Shown here: positions 53,695 through 63,467 of the stretch, piece after piece
Layout of the letters: each line of letters opens with the position of its first letter
Numbering within the stretch: the stretch's first letter is position 1
Assembly: GCA_020634855.1 (NCBI GenBank)
Contig: JACKAU010000002.1
Coordinates: 310,001 to 374,000 of the forward strand
DNA from: Anaerolineales bacterium
Lineage (GTDB): Bacteria > Chloroflexota > Anaerolineae > 4572-78 > J111
DNA: 64,000 bases
Direction of reading: 5' to 3'
The notes under the pieces: generated by a model
Database searches by the model: none
Told to the model about the DNA's origin: nothing
What the model saw: only the letters and a program-made list of their open reading frames with translations
Made by a program: the position numbers and the translations under genes

Positions 53695-53826
53695 TTAAAA
53701 TACAAAGGCCGGGCCGCCGATCGTTGGACTCGGAACGAGCAAGAGGCATAAACAACCTAAAATAACAATCGCTAAAAACAGTAAAGTGGCCAGCAGCAGC
53801 ACTTGCTGCCGTGTAATACCGCCCAT
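53695..53826 (-). CDS. Small single-span membrane protein (43 aa)
   Basis: ATG 53826 has GAGGGTG seven bases upstream on the minus strand. The product starts MGGITRQQ, then a membrane helix (VLLLATLLFLAIVILGCLCL) and a short tail ending IGGPAFVF. The two cysteines are inside the helix, not at a lipobox. It has no known family. An overlapping plus-strand frame (53563-53751) has no RBS. The downstream genes on the same strand are the stalk protein and GT39 enzyme, about 290 bases away. Confidence 0.6.
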   Translation of the reverse strand: MGGITRQQVLLLATLLFLAIVILGCLCLLLVPSPTIGGPAFVF

Positions 53827-53928
53827 ATTAACACCCTCAAAAGTAATTTTTCTTTCCGACGCGATACCACCCTAATTCTACCTTGAGTTGTCATAATACA
53901 CAAGCTGTAGTCCGTTAGCGGTCCCCTA

Positions 53929-53946
53929 AATAATAGGACTATTATT
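53929..53946. promoter_or_regulatory. Perfect palindrome, possible operator
   Basis: AATAATAG and CTATTATT flank GA. It lies in the 326-base gap (53827-54152) before the kinase cluster, along with ATGATATCAT at 53968-53977. Either may be a regulator site; nothing else is seen in the gap. Confidence 0.4.
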
Positions 53947-54152
53947 CCGTTGTATTTCAGCAGGAATATGATATCATGGAAAAATGTACTATAGGTACGT
54001 ATTTTATTCCAAATTTTAAGGACCGGTTGGTTTCATGTCTTATCTTTAACTTTAATCTTGTTCCACCTGAACAGATTCTTTTTCTCAAAGGTAACGCGGG
54101 AACCGGCCCGTTCTGACTGCAACAAAACACCAATTGCCAAAAACTCAAACGA

Positions 54153-56453
54153 ATGAACTCAATAAACCCTAATCCGAATCATTCTCTATCCGACTCACTC
54201 CTCTCGGCTTTAGAGAGTTTGACCGAAGGATTAACCCTGTATGACAAAGATGACCGATTTGTCTTTGCCAATCGCAAATATCGAGAATGGCGCTCAGATA
54301 TTGCCGATGTCCTGGCTCCCGGTATCCCGTTTGAAACCATTTTGAGAACCGGAGTCGAACGTAAACTCTATCGGGACGCCATTGGCCAGGAGGAAGCCTG
54401 GATTCGCAGCCGTATCGAACGCCATCGCAGCGCCGACGGCAAGTTTGAAGTGGCTCTCAGCGACGGTCGTTGGCTGCAAGTCACCGAACAAAAAACCGAT
54501 GATGGCGGAATCGTCACGCTTTACAATGATATTACCGATTGGAAACAAACCGAAGAGTACCTACGCGACTCCGAAGCCCGTTACCGAACCCTGTTTGACA
54601 GCGCCCCGGTCATTCTCTTTACAAAAAATCGCGATGGAGTTTACACCAGCGCTAACGCTGAAACCCTAGAATATTGGAAACCGCTCAATCCCATCGGCTT
54701 CACCGACGCGGAACTGTTGGAACCGATAATTGCCGCCGATCTGCGCCGGAACGATCTTAAGGTCATCGAAACGGGCCAGGAGTTGGTTCTTGAAGAAAAC
54801 TTTATTACACTGCAAGGCAATCGAGTAGTCTTGTCCCGAAAAGTCCCATTGCGTAACGCGGCAGGAGCCATCATTGGCGTAATGGGCATTAGCGTTGACA
54901 TTACCGACCGCAAACAGGTTGAAGTCGAACTTCAGCACGCTAAAGAAGCTGCTGAAGCTGCCAGCCGGGCCAAAAGCCAGTTTTTAGCCAATATGAGCCA
55001 TGAACTGCGCACCCCGCTGAATGCCATTATTGGCTACAGCGAGATTTTGCTGGAGGAAGCCGACGAGCTAGAACTGGACCGCTTCCAGCCTGACCTGGAC
55101 AAGATCCAAACCGCCGGGAGACATCTTTTGAACATCATTAGCGATGTCCTCGACCTGTCCAAAATCGAAGCCGGTAAAATTGACCTGTACCTGGAGACCA
55201 TCGACATTCAAGAGATGATTCAAAATATCATCACCACTATTCGGCCCGTGGCTGAGAAAAATGGCAACATACTTCAGATTGAATGCGACAATCACATCGG
55301 CAGTATGCGCACGGATTCAACCAAAACCCGCCAGGTACTTTTTAATTTACTTAGTAATGCCGGCAAATTTTGCGAGCAAGGCATAATTACGCTGTCTGCA
55401 ACTAAAGACCAAGAATGGGTTACATTTAAGGTAATTGATACCGGCATCGGCATGACGACGGAGCAAATTGACAGCCTGTTTCAACCGTTCACTCAAGCTG
55501 ACGCAACGACCACCCGTCGCTTTGGCGGTACAGGTCTCGGCTTGACCATAAGTCAATACTTCTGCCGGATGATGGGCGGTGAGATCGCGGTGGACAGTGA
55601 GCCGGGACGCGGCTCGACCTTTACCGTCCGCCTGCCGGCGCAAGGGGTCGATGCCCCACCGGGGACTAAGGGGATAGATGCCGCTCGGAGCCGAGCGCCC
55701 GCCGCGCCCGGCGACGGCAAAAACACGGTGTTGGTTATCGATGATGATCCAGCCACTCAAGATCTGCTCCGCCGCTATCTGAGCAAAGAAGGGTTTCAGG
55801 TTTACACCACCACTAACGGTGAAGAAGGCTTGGACCTGGCTAAAATGTTGAAGCCAGTAGCCATCACGCTTGATGTACTCATGCCCGGCATGGACGGCTG
55901 GACGGTCTTGACTCGCCTCAAAGCCGATTCCGACCTGGCCGATATTCCAGTTATTGTGCTGACCATCATTAACGATAAAAATCTGGGCTACACCCTGGGG
56001 GCGTCGGATTATTTGACTAAACCCATTCAACGCAAGCGGCTGATCGCGCTCTTGAAAAAATATCGGGCCAGTCGAATGCCCGCCTGCTTAGTAGTTGAAG
56101 ATGAAACGCCAATGCGAGATATGATGCGCCGCACATTACAAAAAGAAGGTTGGCAGATTATCGAAGCGGTCAACGGCTTGGAAGCCTTACAGCGGCTGTC
56201 CGAGACGCGACCGGACTTGATCCTGCTCGATCTGATGATGCCTGAGATGGACGGCTTTCAATTTGTAGCCGAACTCCGCCAAAACGAGGCTTGGCGAACT
56301 ATTCCAGTGGTGGTGGTTACAGCGCTCGACTTGACGCGAGCCGATCGGGCCAAGCTGGTCGGTTATGTTAAACATATTCTCCAAAAAGGAGCTTACAGTC
56401 GGGAAGAGCTGCTCAATGAAGTGCGCAATCTGATTACGGAGTCAGTTAAATAA
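54153..56453 (+). CDS. Hybrid histidine kinase: PAS-PAS-transmitter-REC-REC
   Basis: A 766-residue soluble kinase. PAS domains lie at about 15-130 and 140-255, a linker coiled coil at 257-275, and the phosphorylated H283 in LANMSHELRTPLNAIIGYSE. The ATPase domain runs to about 500 (LLSNAGKFCEQG, GTGLGLTISQY). Two receivers follow: the first with VLVIDDDPATQDLL and an acceptor in AITLDVLMPGMDGW, the second with LVVEDETPMRDMMRR and LILLDLMMPEMDGF. It ends five bases before the Amt-kinase gene, whose transmitter and receivers are close paralogues, so both are one transcript. Confidence 0.94.
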   Translation: MNSINPNPNHSLSDSLLSALESLTEGLTLYDKDDRFVFANRKYREWRSDIADVLAPGIPFETILRTGVERKLYRDAIGQEEAWIRSRIERHRSADGKFEVALSDGRWLQVTEQKTDDGGIVTLYNDITDWKQTEEYLRDSEARYRTLFDSAPVILFTKNRDGVYTSANAETLEYWKPLNPIGFTDAELLEPIIAADLRRNDLKVIETGQELVLEENFITLQGNRVVLSRKVPLRNAAGAIIGVMGISVDITDRKQVEVELQHAKEAAEAASRAKSQFLANMSHELRTPLNAIIGYSEILLEEADELELDRFQPDLDKIQTAGRHLLNIISDVLDLSKIEAGKIDLYLETIDIQEMIQNIITTIRPVAEKNGNILQIECDNHIGSMRTDSTKTRQVLFNLLSNAGKFCEQGIITLSATKDQEWVTFKVIDTGIGMTTEQIDSLFQPFTQADATTTRRFGGTGLGLTISQYFCRMMGGEIAVDSEPGRGSTFTVRLPAQGVDAPPGTKGIDAARSRAPAAPGDGKNTVLVIDDDPATQDLLRRYLSKEGFQVYTTTNGEEGLDLAKMLKPVAITLDVLMPGMDGWTVLTRLKADSDLADIPVIVLTIINDKNLGYTLGASDYLTKPIQRKRLIALLKKYRASRMPACLVVEDETPMRDMMRRTLQKEGWQIIEAVNGLEALQRLSETRPDLILLDLMMPEMDGFQFVAELRQNEAWRTIPVVVVTALDLTRADRAKLVGYVKHILQKGAYSREELLNEVRNLITESVK

Positions 56454-56458
56454 ACAAC

Positions 56459-59400
56459 ATGGATGTATCTTTAGTCGATACGTTGTGGGTTCTGGTCTGT
56501 GCCAGTTTGGTTTTTTTTATGCAAGCCGGCTTTCTCTGCCTGGAAACCGGCCTAACCCGCAGCAAAAATAGTATTAACGTCGCCATCAAAAACCTGACCG
56601 ATTTAGGCATATCGGTTGTCCTGTTCTGGGCTTTTGGCTACGCGATTATGTTTGGGCCGACCGCAGCAGGTCTATTCGGACAGGCCGATTTTGCCCTGGA
56701 TTTTAGCCAGACCGGTGTGTGGCTGGCTGCCTTCTTTTTATTCCAGGCGATGTTTTGCGGCACCGCGGTCACTATTCTCTCCGGCGCTGTGGCCGAACGA
56801 ATCCAGTTCGGGAGTTATATGCTGCTGGCGGCGATCGTGTCCACGCTTATTTATCCGGTCTTTGGACACTGGGCTTGGAATGGCGTGGAAACGGGCGTAA
56901 TGACCGGCTGGCTGGGGGTGAGAGGTTTTGTTGACTTTGCCGGATCGACGGTTGTGCATAGCGTCGGCGGCTGGACTTCGCTGGCCGCGGTGCTGGTGCT
57001 GGGCGCTCGCACCGGCCGCTTTCCTGCCCATGGCGAACCGCGCAAGATATCAGGCTCTAACATTCCCGTGGCTACGCTAGGCGTCATGATCCTTTGGTTT
57101 GGTTGGTTTGGCTTCAACGGCGGCAGTACCTTGGCCATGAACAGGGATGTGCCACGCGTCCTCATCAACACGGCTCTGGCCGGTAGTGGGGGCATGTTAG
57201 GCGCATTGGCTTTAGGTTGGGCGCTCTACGGACGGGCCGATGTGGGGGCCGTGATGAACGGCGCGCTGGCCGGTTTAGTGGCGATCACGGCCAACGCGCA
57301 CGTAGTCGGCTCGCCGGCGGCCGTGCTGATCGGCGTCATTGGCGGCTGGGTGATGATCGGAGCAGATAGGCTGCTGGAGCACTACCGGATTGACGATGCG
57401 GTGGGGGCTATTCCCGTTCATCTGGCGGCGGGTATCTGGGGAACGTTGGCAGTGGCATTCTTTGGGCATCCCGATCTGCTCGGAACTGGGCTGGATTTCT
57501 GGGCACAGTTTCAGGTGCAAGTGCTAGGCATCCTGGCTTGCTTTTTGTGGGCCTTTGGCGCGACGTTCTTAATTCTGCTCGTGATAGATCGCTTTGTCCC
57601 CCTCCGGGTTTCGGCCGAGGCAGAACGCATCGGCCTCAACGTCTCCGAACACGGCGCTACCACCGACCTGCTCGATCTGTTTCGCATTATGGATGAACAA
57701 TCGAAAACCGGCGATCTTAGCCTGCGCGTTCCGGTCGAGCCGTTTACTGAAGTCGGCCAAATTGCAGAACGCTATAACGCCGTAATGGCGGCTCTGGAGC
57801 AAGCCATTGCCAAAACCGAAGCCATCGTCCGCACCGCAATGGACGGGATTATCACCTTTAGCACCGGCAATCTGAGCATCACCACACTGAACCCGGCTGC
57901 TCAAAAAATATTCGGATATCCGGAAACGGCCGTGGCTGGCCAGCCTGTCACGCACCTGTTTGGTCAAGCTGATAATCCAACTCAACCCAACCCAGTCAAC
58001 CACTTATTATCCCAAGTCGCGACCGGACAAAATCGCAGTGAAGCGCTCGGTCGGCGGATCGATGGTTCAACCTTTCCTATGGAGGTAATCTTTACCGAAG
58101 CCAAAGCGGGCCGTGAGTCGTTTTACACCGGCACATTTCGCGATATTACCCAACGTAAGGCGGCTGAAGAAGCTCTGCGTCATCAGAACGAATACCTGGC
58201 CGCGCTGCATGAAACTACCTTAGGCTTAATCAGACGCTTAGACCTGAACGATTTACTCCAAGCGCTCATCAACCGGGCCGGCCAACTGCTGGAAACCCCG
58301 CACGGGTTCATCTATCTGGTCAATACATTTAACGCCCCTTCGTCTCAATCAGGTCAGCGCAATCAAAACGGTTCAGGCGAGCCGTTTATCGAACTTAAAG
58401 TTGGGCTAGGCGTTTTTAAACAACATATCGGCCAACACGTCGAACCTGGGCAAGGGTTAACCGGCCAGATCTGGCAGGATGGCCGGCCACAAGTGGTCAA
58501 CAACTATGATGTTTGGTTAGGCCGGGAGTACGATTTCATCCATGGTCAGATTAATCGGATTATGGGCGTCCCGCTCACCATAAGCGATCAGGTGGTTGGC
58601 GTCATCGGGCTGGCCCATAACGGCGATTCCGGCCAGATTTTCGGCGATAACGACATCGAGTTTCTCAGCCGATTTGCCCAATTGGCCTCGATTGCGCTCG
58701 ATAACGCCCGTTTGTTTGCCGAAATTCAGGTAGCTAAAGAAAGCGCCGAAGCGGCCAGTCGGTCCAAGAGCGTGTTCCTGGCGAACATGAGCCACGAATT
58801 GCGGACCCCGCTCAATGCAGTCATTGGCTACAGCGAAATGCTTCAGGAAGAAGTCGAAGATTTGGGCCAGGCCGAATTGGTGCCCGACTTACAAAAAATC
58901 AACGCGGCGGGCAAACATCTGCTGGCTTTGATCAATGACATTCTCGATTTGTCGAAGATTGAAGCTGGGAAGATGGATCTTTACCTGGAAACCTTTAACG
59001 TCAGAGTGATGCTCAGGGAGGTGGCCAACACGGTCCAGCCGCTGATGGGACAGAAGAACAACACCTTCACGGTCAATTTAGCCGAGAATTTAGGCGACAT
59101 GTACGCTGATTTGACCAAAGTCCGGCAATCGCTCTTTAATCTTTTGAGTAACGCGGCCAAATTTACCGAAAACGGCCAAATTTCGCTCAACGTCACCCGC
59201 ACCCGCGATGGCGCTAACGCCGAGGACCAGCTTGTCTTTGAGGTGACCGACTCCGGCATCGGCATGACCCCGGCCCAAATCGAGACCCTGTTTGAGGAAT
59301 TTACTCAGGCTGATGCCTCGACCACGCGGAAATACGGCGGAACGGGCTTGGGTCTGGCCATTAGCCGCCGCTTCTGTCAGATGATGGGTGGCCAAATTTC

Positions 59401-60289
59401 CGTCAAAAGTGAACCGCACCAGGGATCGACTTTTACAATTCAATTACCGGCCATCGTACCCGCCGACCACACGGTCACTGTCGTGCCCCGAGAATCGAGC
59501 CAAGATGTCGAAAGTTCACGCGTCATTGTTCCCGGTGACCCGAATGTGGTGCTGGTCATCGACGACGATCCGGCGGTAAGAGATTTAATGCAGCGCTTTT
59601 TGAGCAAACAGGGGTTCGGCGTGGTCACGGCCTCAGCCGGTGATATCGGGCTTCAACTGGCCAGAGAGTTAAGGCCGGCCGTCATTACTCTGGATGTGAT
59701 GATGCCCGGTCTGGACGGATGGGCCGTTTTGACTCGGCTCAAGTCCGAACCGGCTCTGGCCGACATCCCGGTCGTCATGTTGACGATGATTGACAATAAG
59801 AATATCGGCTATACGTTAGGTGCAGCCGACTATTTGACCAAACCGATTGATCGCGAGCGGCTGCTCACGACCATGCAGCGATTCCGCTGCGCGCAGCCGC
59901 TCTGTTCCGTACTGGTGGTTGAGGACGATGACACAACGCGAGAAATGGTCCGGCGCACTCTGGAAAAAGAAAGATGGCTGGTTCAAGAAGCCGAAAATGG
60001 GCGCGTCGGGCTGGAACGGGTGGCGGAACGTCAGCCAGAACTGATTTTGCTCGACTTGATGATGCCCGAGATGGATGGCTTTCAATTTATTGCCGAACTG
60101 CGGCGGCATCCTGAATGGCAGTCGATTCCGGTGATAGTGATTACCGCGCTCGATTTGACTTTGGAAGAACGGGTTCAACTCAGCGGTCGGGTCGAGCAAA
60201 TTCTGCAAAAGGGCGCTTACAGCCAGGATGCGCTGCTACAACAAGTCAGCCACTTGGTGGCTCGCTATGTTGGTCCCCAACAACGCTAA
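56459..60289 (+). CDS. Ammonium transporter fused to a hybrid histidine kinase (Amt-HAMP-PAS-GAF-transmitter-REC-REC)
   Basis: A 1276-residue protein. Residues 1-385 are a full Amt/Rh-type channel of about 11 helices. The pore twin histidines are present, H167 (STVVHSVGG) and H321 (AIPVHLAAG), as is the family segment FQAMFCGTAVTILSGAVAER. Then come a HAMP-like linker (405-450), PAS (about 453-570), GAF (about 585-752), H779 in NMSHELRTPLNAVIGYSE, an ATPase domain to about 1000, and two receivers with D1079 and D1199. Amt-kinase fusions are known from anammox bacteria and others as ammonium sensors. Here the pore is intact, so it may transport and sense at once. It lies between two related kinases. 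Confidence 0.95.
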   Translation: MDVSLVDTLWVLVCASLVFFMQAGFLCLETGLTRSKNSINVAIKNLTDLGISVVLFWAFGYAIMFGPTAAGLFGQADFALDFSQTGVWLAAFFLFQAMFCGTAVTILSGAVAERIQFGSYMLLAAIVSTLIYPVFGHWAWNGVETGVMTGWLGVRGFVDFAGSTVVHSVGGWTSLAAVLVLGARTGRFPAHGEPRKISGSNIPVATLGVMILWFGWFGFNGGSTLAMNRDVPRVLINTALAGSGGMLGALALGWALYGRADVGAVMNGALAGLVAITANAHVVGSPAAVLIGVIGGWVMIGADRLLEHYRIDDAVGAIPVHLAAGIWGTLAVAFFGHPDLLGTGLDFWAQFQVQVLGILACFLWAFGATFLILLVIDRFVPLRVSAEAERIGLNVSEHGATTDLLDLFRIMDEQSKTGDLSLRVPVEPFTEVGQIAERYNAVMAALEQAIAKTEAIVRTAMDGIITFSTGNLSITTLNPAAQKIFGYPETAVAGQPVTHLFGQADNPTQPNPVNHLLSQVATGQNRSEALGRRIDGSTFPMEVIFTEAKAGRESFYTGTFRDITQRKAAEEALRHQNEYLAALHETTLGLIRRLDLNDLLQALINRAGQLLETPHGFIYLVNTFNAPSSQSGQRNQNGSGEPFIELKVGLGVFKQHIGQHVEPGQGLTGQIWQDGRPQVVNNYDVWLGREYDFIHGQINRIMGVPLTISDQVVGVIGLAHNGDSGQIFGDNDIEFLSRFAQLASIALDNARLFAEIQVAKESAEAASRSKSVFLANMSHELRTPLNAVIGYSEMLQEEVEDLGQAELVPDLQKINAAGKHLLALINDILDLSKIEAGKMDLYLETFNVRVMLREVANTVQPLMGQKNNTFTVNLAENLGDMYADLTKVRQSLFNLLSNAAKFTENGQISLNVTRTRDGANAEDQLVFEVTDSGIGMTPAQIETLFEEFTQADASTTRKYGGTGLGLAISRRFCQMMGGQISVKSEPHQGSTFTIQLPAIVPADHTVTVVPRESSQDVESSRVIVPGDPNVVLVIDDDPAVRDLMQRFLSKQGFGVVTASAGDIGLQLARELRPAVITLDVMMPGLDGWAVLTRLKSEPALADIPVVMLTMIDNKNIGYTLGAADYLTKPIDRERLLTTMQRFRCAQPLCSVLVVEDDDTTREMVRRTLEKERWLVQEAENGRVGLERVAERQPELILLDLMMPEMDGFQFIAELRRHPEWQSIPVIVITALDLTLEERVQLSGRVEQILQKGAYSQDALLQQVSHLVARYVGPQQR

Positions 60290-60302
60290 AGGCCGAACTT
60301 AA

Positions 60303-63300
60303 GTGGACACCAACGAAAAATCAGGCCAATCGATTACCCCGCCGCCATCACCGGCCGAGACCCGTCACGCTATCCGAGCGACGGCTATATTTTGTGCTGC
60401 GGCCGGTATTACGTTTCTGGGCGAACTCTACTTAGCCATACAAAGCCAACGTTGGCAAATGTTTATCATCACCGGGATGGGGGCTTTGGTCACGGCAGTG
60501 GCGGGTTACTGTGTGTTACTTTCCATGCGTCATCGACCCCGGTTGGCGATCAAGGTGCTGGTTAGCATTTCGCTGCTGAATGTACTCATTGCTCCGCTGT
60601 TCGTTGCCGGTTTTGGCTTAGTTGTTGGGTTAGGAATCATTCTAGTTGTCCTGGTTGTTGCCCCCCAAATTCTTTCACCTAAAGAATTTAATTTTCTGCT
60701 ATTTATCAGCGTTATTTCAGCCGGATTAGCCGGCGCATTGGACCTATTGAGCTTTAAAACCCAGCTCTTCTTTCCTGCGGCCCAGAATGTAATCATTATC
60801 CTGGGGGCGCTGATTATACTAGCTTACAGTTTATTAGCTGCCAGCCAATTTTCTACCTTCAATCTCCCCACCAAATTGATCGTGGCCTTTCTGACCGTAT
60901 CATTAGTGCCGTTGGGCTTGCTGGCTTTCCTGAACAGCGATTACACCCGCGATGCGTTGATCAGCGATGCCAACCAGGCCCTTTCAGCCGGAGCCAAGCA
61001 AACGGCGGTCAGCATCGATACCTTCATCAAATCGAACCTGGATAACCTCAATACCGAAGCCCAACTGCCGGCTTTGGTCGAATATCTCAATTTGCCGCCG
61101 GAGCAGCGTGCCGGAAGCCCTGAAGAGACCGAAGTATCGGCTATTCTGAATGCCCTTAGTCGGCGTGATCGGCTGTTTATTTCGTCTTACGCCCTTATCG
61201 ATTCGTCGGGGATCGCCGTTATGGACACCGATCCGGCCGATATCGGGCGCGACAAATCGGATCGGGATTACGTCCGCCGGCCCCTTGAAACGGGACTGCC
61301 CTTCGTTTCCTCCGTGCGGTTCGCCCCCACCACCGGCGATCCCTCCATCTACTTTAGCGCCCCGGTTCGGCATAGTCCTCAGGATGAAATTGTCGGCGTT
61401 TTAAGAGTTCGATATAATGCCTCTATTTTGCAGCCCTTGATTGTCCGCAATAATGAGTTGGTCGGGCCGGAGTCTTATGCGATTTTAATCGATGAAAATC
61501 ACATTCGGCTGGCTCACGGCCGCAACGCGGATTTGATTTTTAAGACGATAGTTCCGCTTGACCCTGCCCGGTTAGCTTCGCTGCAAGCAACCGGACGGCT
61601 GCCCAACCGGCCCCCGGACCAACTCTCCACCAATTTGCCTGAACTTGAAGCCGGCTTGACCAACGGCAACATTGAACCCAATTTCACGGCCCGGCTGGCG
61701 ACGGTGGATGACCGCCTGTTTTCTGTGGCTATGGCCCAGTTGGAGACTCAACCTTGGTCGGTCGTCTTTGCCCAACCGCAAGAGGTTTTCCTGGCCCCCA
61801 TCCAAAACCAAATTCGCACCGCCCTGTTTCTGGCGATTGCCATTGCCGGAGGTGTGGCGGCGATTGCCTTTGTCGTCGGCAACTTATTGGCCAAGCCGTT
61901 GGTCGATTTAACCGCCACCGTCACCGAGTTCACTACAGGCGATCTCGAGGCCCGCTCTAATATTCAAACCGCCGACGAAATCGGGGTGCTGGCGGCCAGC
62001 TTCAACACGATGGCTGAACAGGTAAGTAAACTCCTAACCGGCCTGGAAGAGAGAACCCAAGAGTTAGAAATCAGCCAGAGCGTTATTTCCGCCGTTAGCG
62101 AACTTTCAAAAGTCAGTACAGATTTAGAACGCTTGCTACACGAAGCCGCTATATTGCTGCAAACCCGGTTTAATCTGTATCAGGTCCATGTGTTTTTAAT
62201 TGATGAAACCAATGAAGTGATCGTTTTACGAGCCGGATCGGGTGAAGGTATGCAAAATCTGATCAAAACCGATAGCCTCGACATCCCGCTGAACCACCCA
62301 CACAGCGTCATTGCCAGAGCGGCTCGCACCCAGCAGTTAACCATCGTTCACGACGCCGGCAGTGAAGAATATTTTTGGGCGCACCCACTACTGCCTCAAA
62401 CCAACTCTGAGGTCGCCATTCCGCTTATTTCTCGCGGCAGTGTACTGGGAATATTAGATCTTCAGGATCGGCAGAGTTTTCGATTTAGTCAAGCCGATAT
62501 CGACACCTTTGAAACGCTGGCCAGTTACCTGGTTACCGCCCTGGAAAATGCCTATCTGATCGAAGAAATCCAAGAAGCCCGCGAGGCCGCCGAGTCGGCC
62601 AGCCGGGCCAAGAGTGCGTTTCTGGCCAATATGAGCCACGAACTACGCACCCCGCTCAACGCGATTATCGGCTACAGCGAGATGCTTCAAGAAGAGGCCG
62701 AAGATATCGGCCAGGAAGAGATTGTACCGGATCTGAAGAAGATCCAGACAGCCAGCAATCACCTGTTGACCCTGATCAACGATATTCTCGACCTCTCAAA
62801 AATCGAAGCCGGCCGTATGGAGCTTGATCTGGAAACCTTTGACGTTATGAATTTGGTGGAAAGTGTCATTATGACCATTCAGCCGTCGGTAGAGAAGAAT
62901 CACAACCGGCTCGAGATCCAGCAACCCGGCGAAGTCGGAGCCATGTATGCCGATCCGCTCAAGATCAGGCAGGTGCTTTTTAATTTGCTGAGCAACGCCG
63001 CCAAATTCACGCAAAACGGCTCGATCACCTTACAAGTCATCCGCGAGTCGACCCCGTCGACTAACGGTAACACCCCAACCGACCGCTCCACCGATTGGAT
63101 TAAATTTCGGGTGTCGGATACCGGCATCGGCATGACCGCCGATCAGGCGAAACGGGTATTCGATGCCTTTACCCAAGCCGACTCCTCAACCACCCGTAAA
63201 TATGGCGGCACAGGATTGGGATTGGCCATCAGTCAGCGCCTCTGCCAGATGATGGGCGGCCGGATCACCGTTGAGAGCCAACTCGATTACGGTTCAACGT

Positions 63301-63371
63301 TTACTATGTCGCTGCCGGCCAGCGTTAGCCCGGATCACCCCAAATTCGATACAATTGCCCGAACGAACTGA
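60303..63371 (+). CDS. Membrane sensor kinase: multi-helix, dCache-like, HAMP, GAF, transmitter
   Basis: A 1022-residue protein starting at GTG 60303. About six helices (25-220) come first, as in a 7TM-like sensor, then an extracytoplasmic dCache-like domain (about 225-500, with SSYALIDSSGIAVMDTDPAD), a helix at 505-525, HAMP (about 525-580), GAF (about 600-755) and a transmitter with H779 and GTGLGLAISQR. It has no receiver, unlike its two upstream relatives, and the next gene is a stand-alone receiver that could be its partner. An intact outside sensor suggests a nutrient or osmolyte signal. Confidence 0.93.
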   Translation: MDTNEKSGQSITPPPSPAETRHAIRATAIFCAAAGITFLGELYLAIQSQRWQMFIITGMGALVTAVAGYCVLLSMRHRPRLAIKVLVSISLLNVLIAPLFVAGFGLVVGLGIILVVLVVAPQILSPKEFNFLLFISVISAGLAGALDLLSFKTQLFFPAAQNVIIILGALIILAYSLLAASQFSTFNLPTKLIVAFLTVSLVPLGLLAFLNSDYTRDALISDANQALSAGAKQTAVSIDTFIKSNLDNLNTEAQLPALVEYLNLPPEQRAGSPEETEVSAILNALSRRDRLFISSYALIDSSGIAVMDTDPADIGRDKSDRDYVRRPLETGLPFVSSVRFAPTTGDPSIYFSAPVRHSPQDEIVGVLRVRYNASILQPLIVRNNELVGPESYAILIDENHIRLAHGRNADLIFKTIVPLDPARLASLQATGRLPNRPPDQLSTNLPELEAGLTNGNIEPNFTARLATVDDRLFSVAMAQLETQPWSVVFAQPQEVFLAPIQNQIRTALFLAIAIAGGVAAIAFVVGNLLAKPLVDLTATVTEFTTGDLEARSNIQTADEIGVLAASFNTMAEQVSKLLTGLEERTQELEISQSVISAVSELSKVSTDLERLLHEAAILLQTRFNLYQVHVFLIDETNEVIVLRAGSGEGMQNLIKTDSLDIPLNHPHSVIARAARTQQLTIVHDAGSEEYFWAHPLLPQTNSEVAIPLISRGSVLGILDLQDRQSFRFSQADIDTFETLASYLVTALENAYLIEEIQEAREAAESASRAKSAFLANMSHELRTPLNAIIGYSEMLQEEAEDIGQEEIVPDLKKIQTASNHLLTLINDILDLSKIEAGRMELDLETFDVMNLVESVIMTIQPSVEKNHNRLEIQQPGEVGAMYADPLKIRQVLFNLLSNAAKFTQNGSITLQVIRESTPSTNGNTPTDRSTDWIKFRVSDTGIGMTADQAKRVFDAFTQADSSTTRKYGGTGLGLAISQRLCQMMGGRITVESQLDYGSTFTMSLPASVSPDHPKFDTIARTN

Positions 63372-63467
63372 GGCCGCTTTGCCTCTTCCGCCGCCATCGA
63401 GCTTGATATTCTGTCTGATACAGAGTAAAATCTAAAAGATTACCACTCACCGATCAAGCAAAGTCAT

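Noticed and set aside
53563..53751. Plus-strand frame of 62 codons before the kinase cluster
   Set aside because: No RBS and an odd basic composition; it overlaps a better-supported small membrane ORF on the other strand and an inverted repeat.
55347..56030. Minus-strand frame of 227 codons inside the hybrid kinase
   Set aside because: The plus strand encodes well-conserved ATPase and receiver motifs over the same bases; the minus frame has no recognisable domain.
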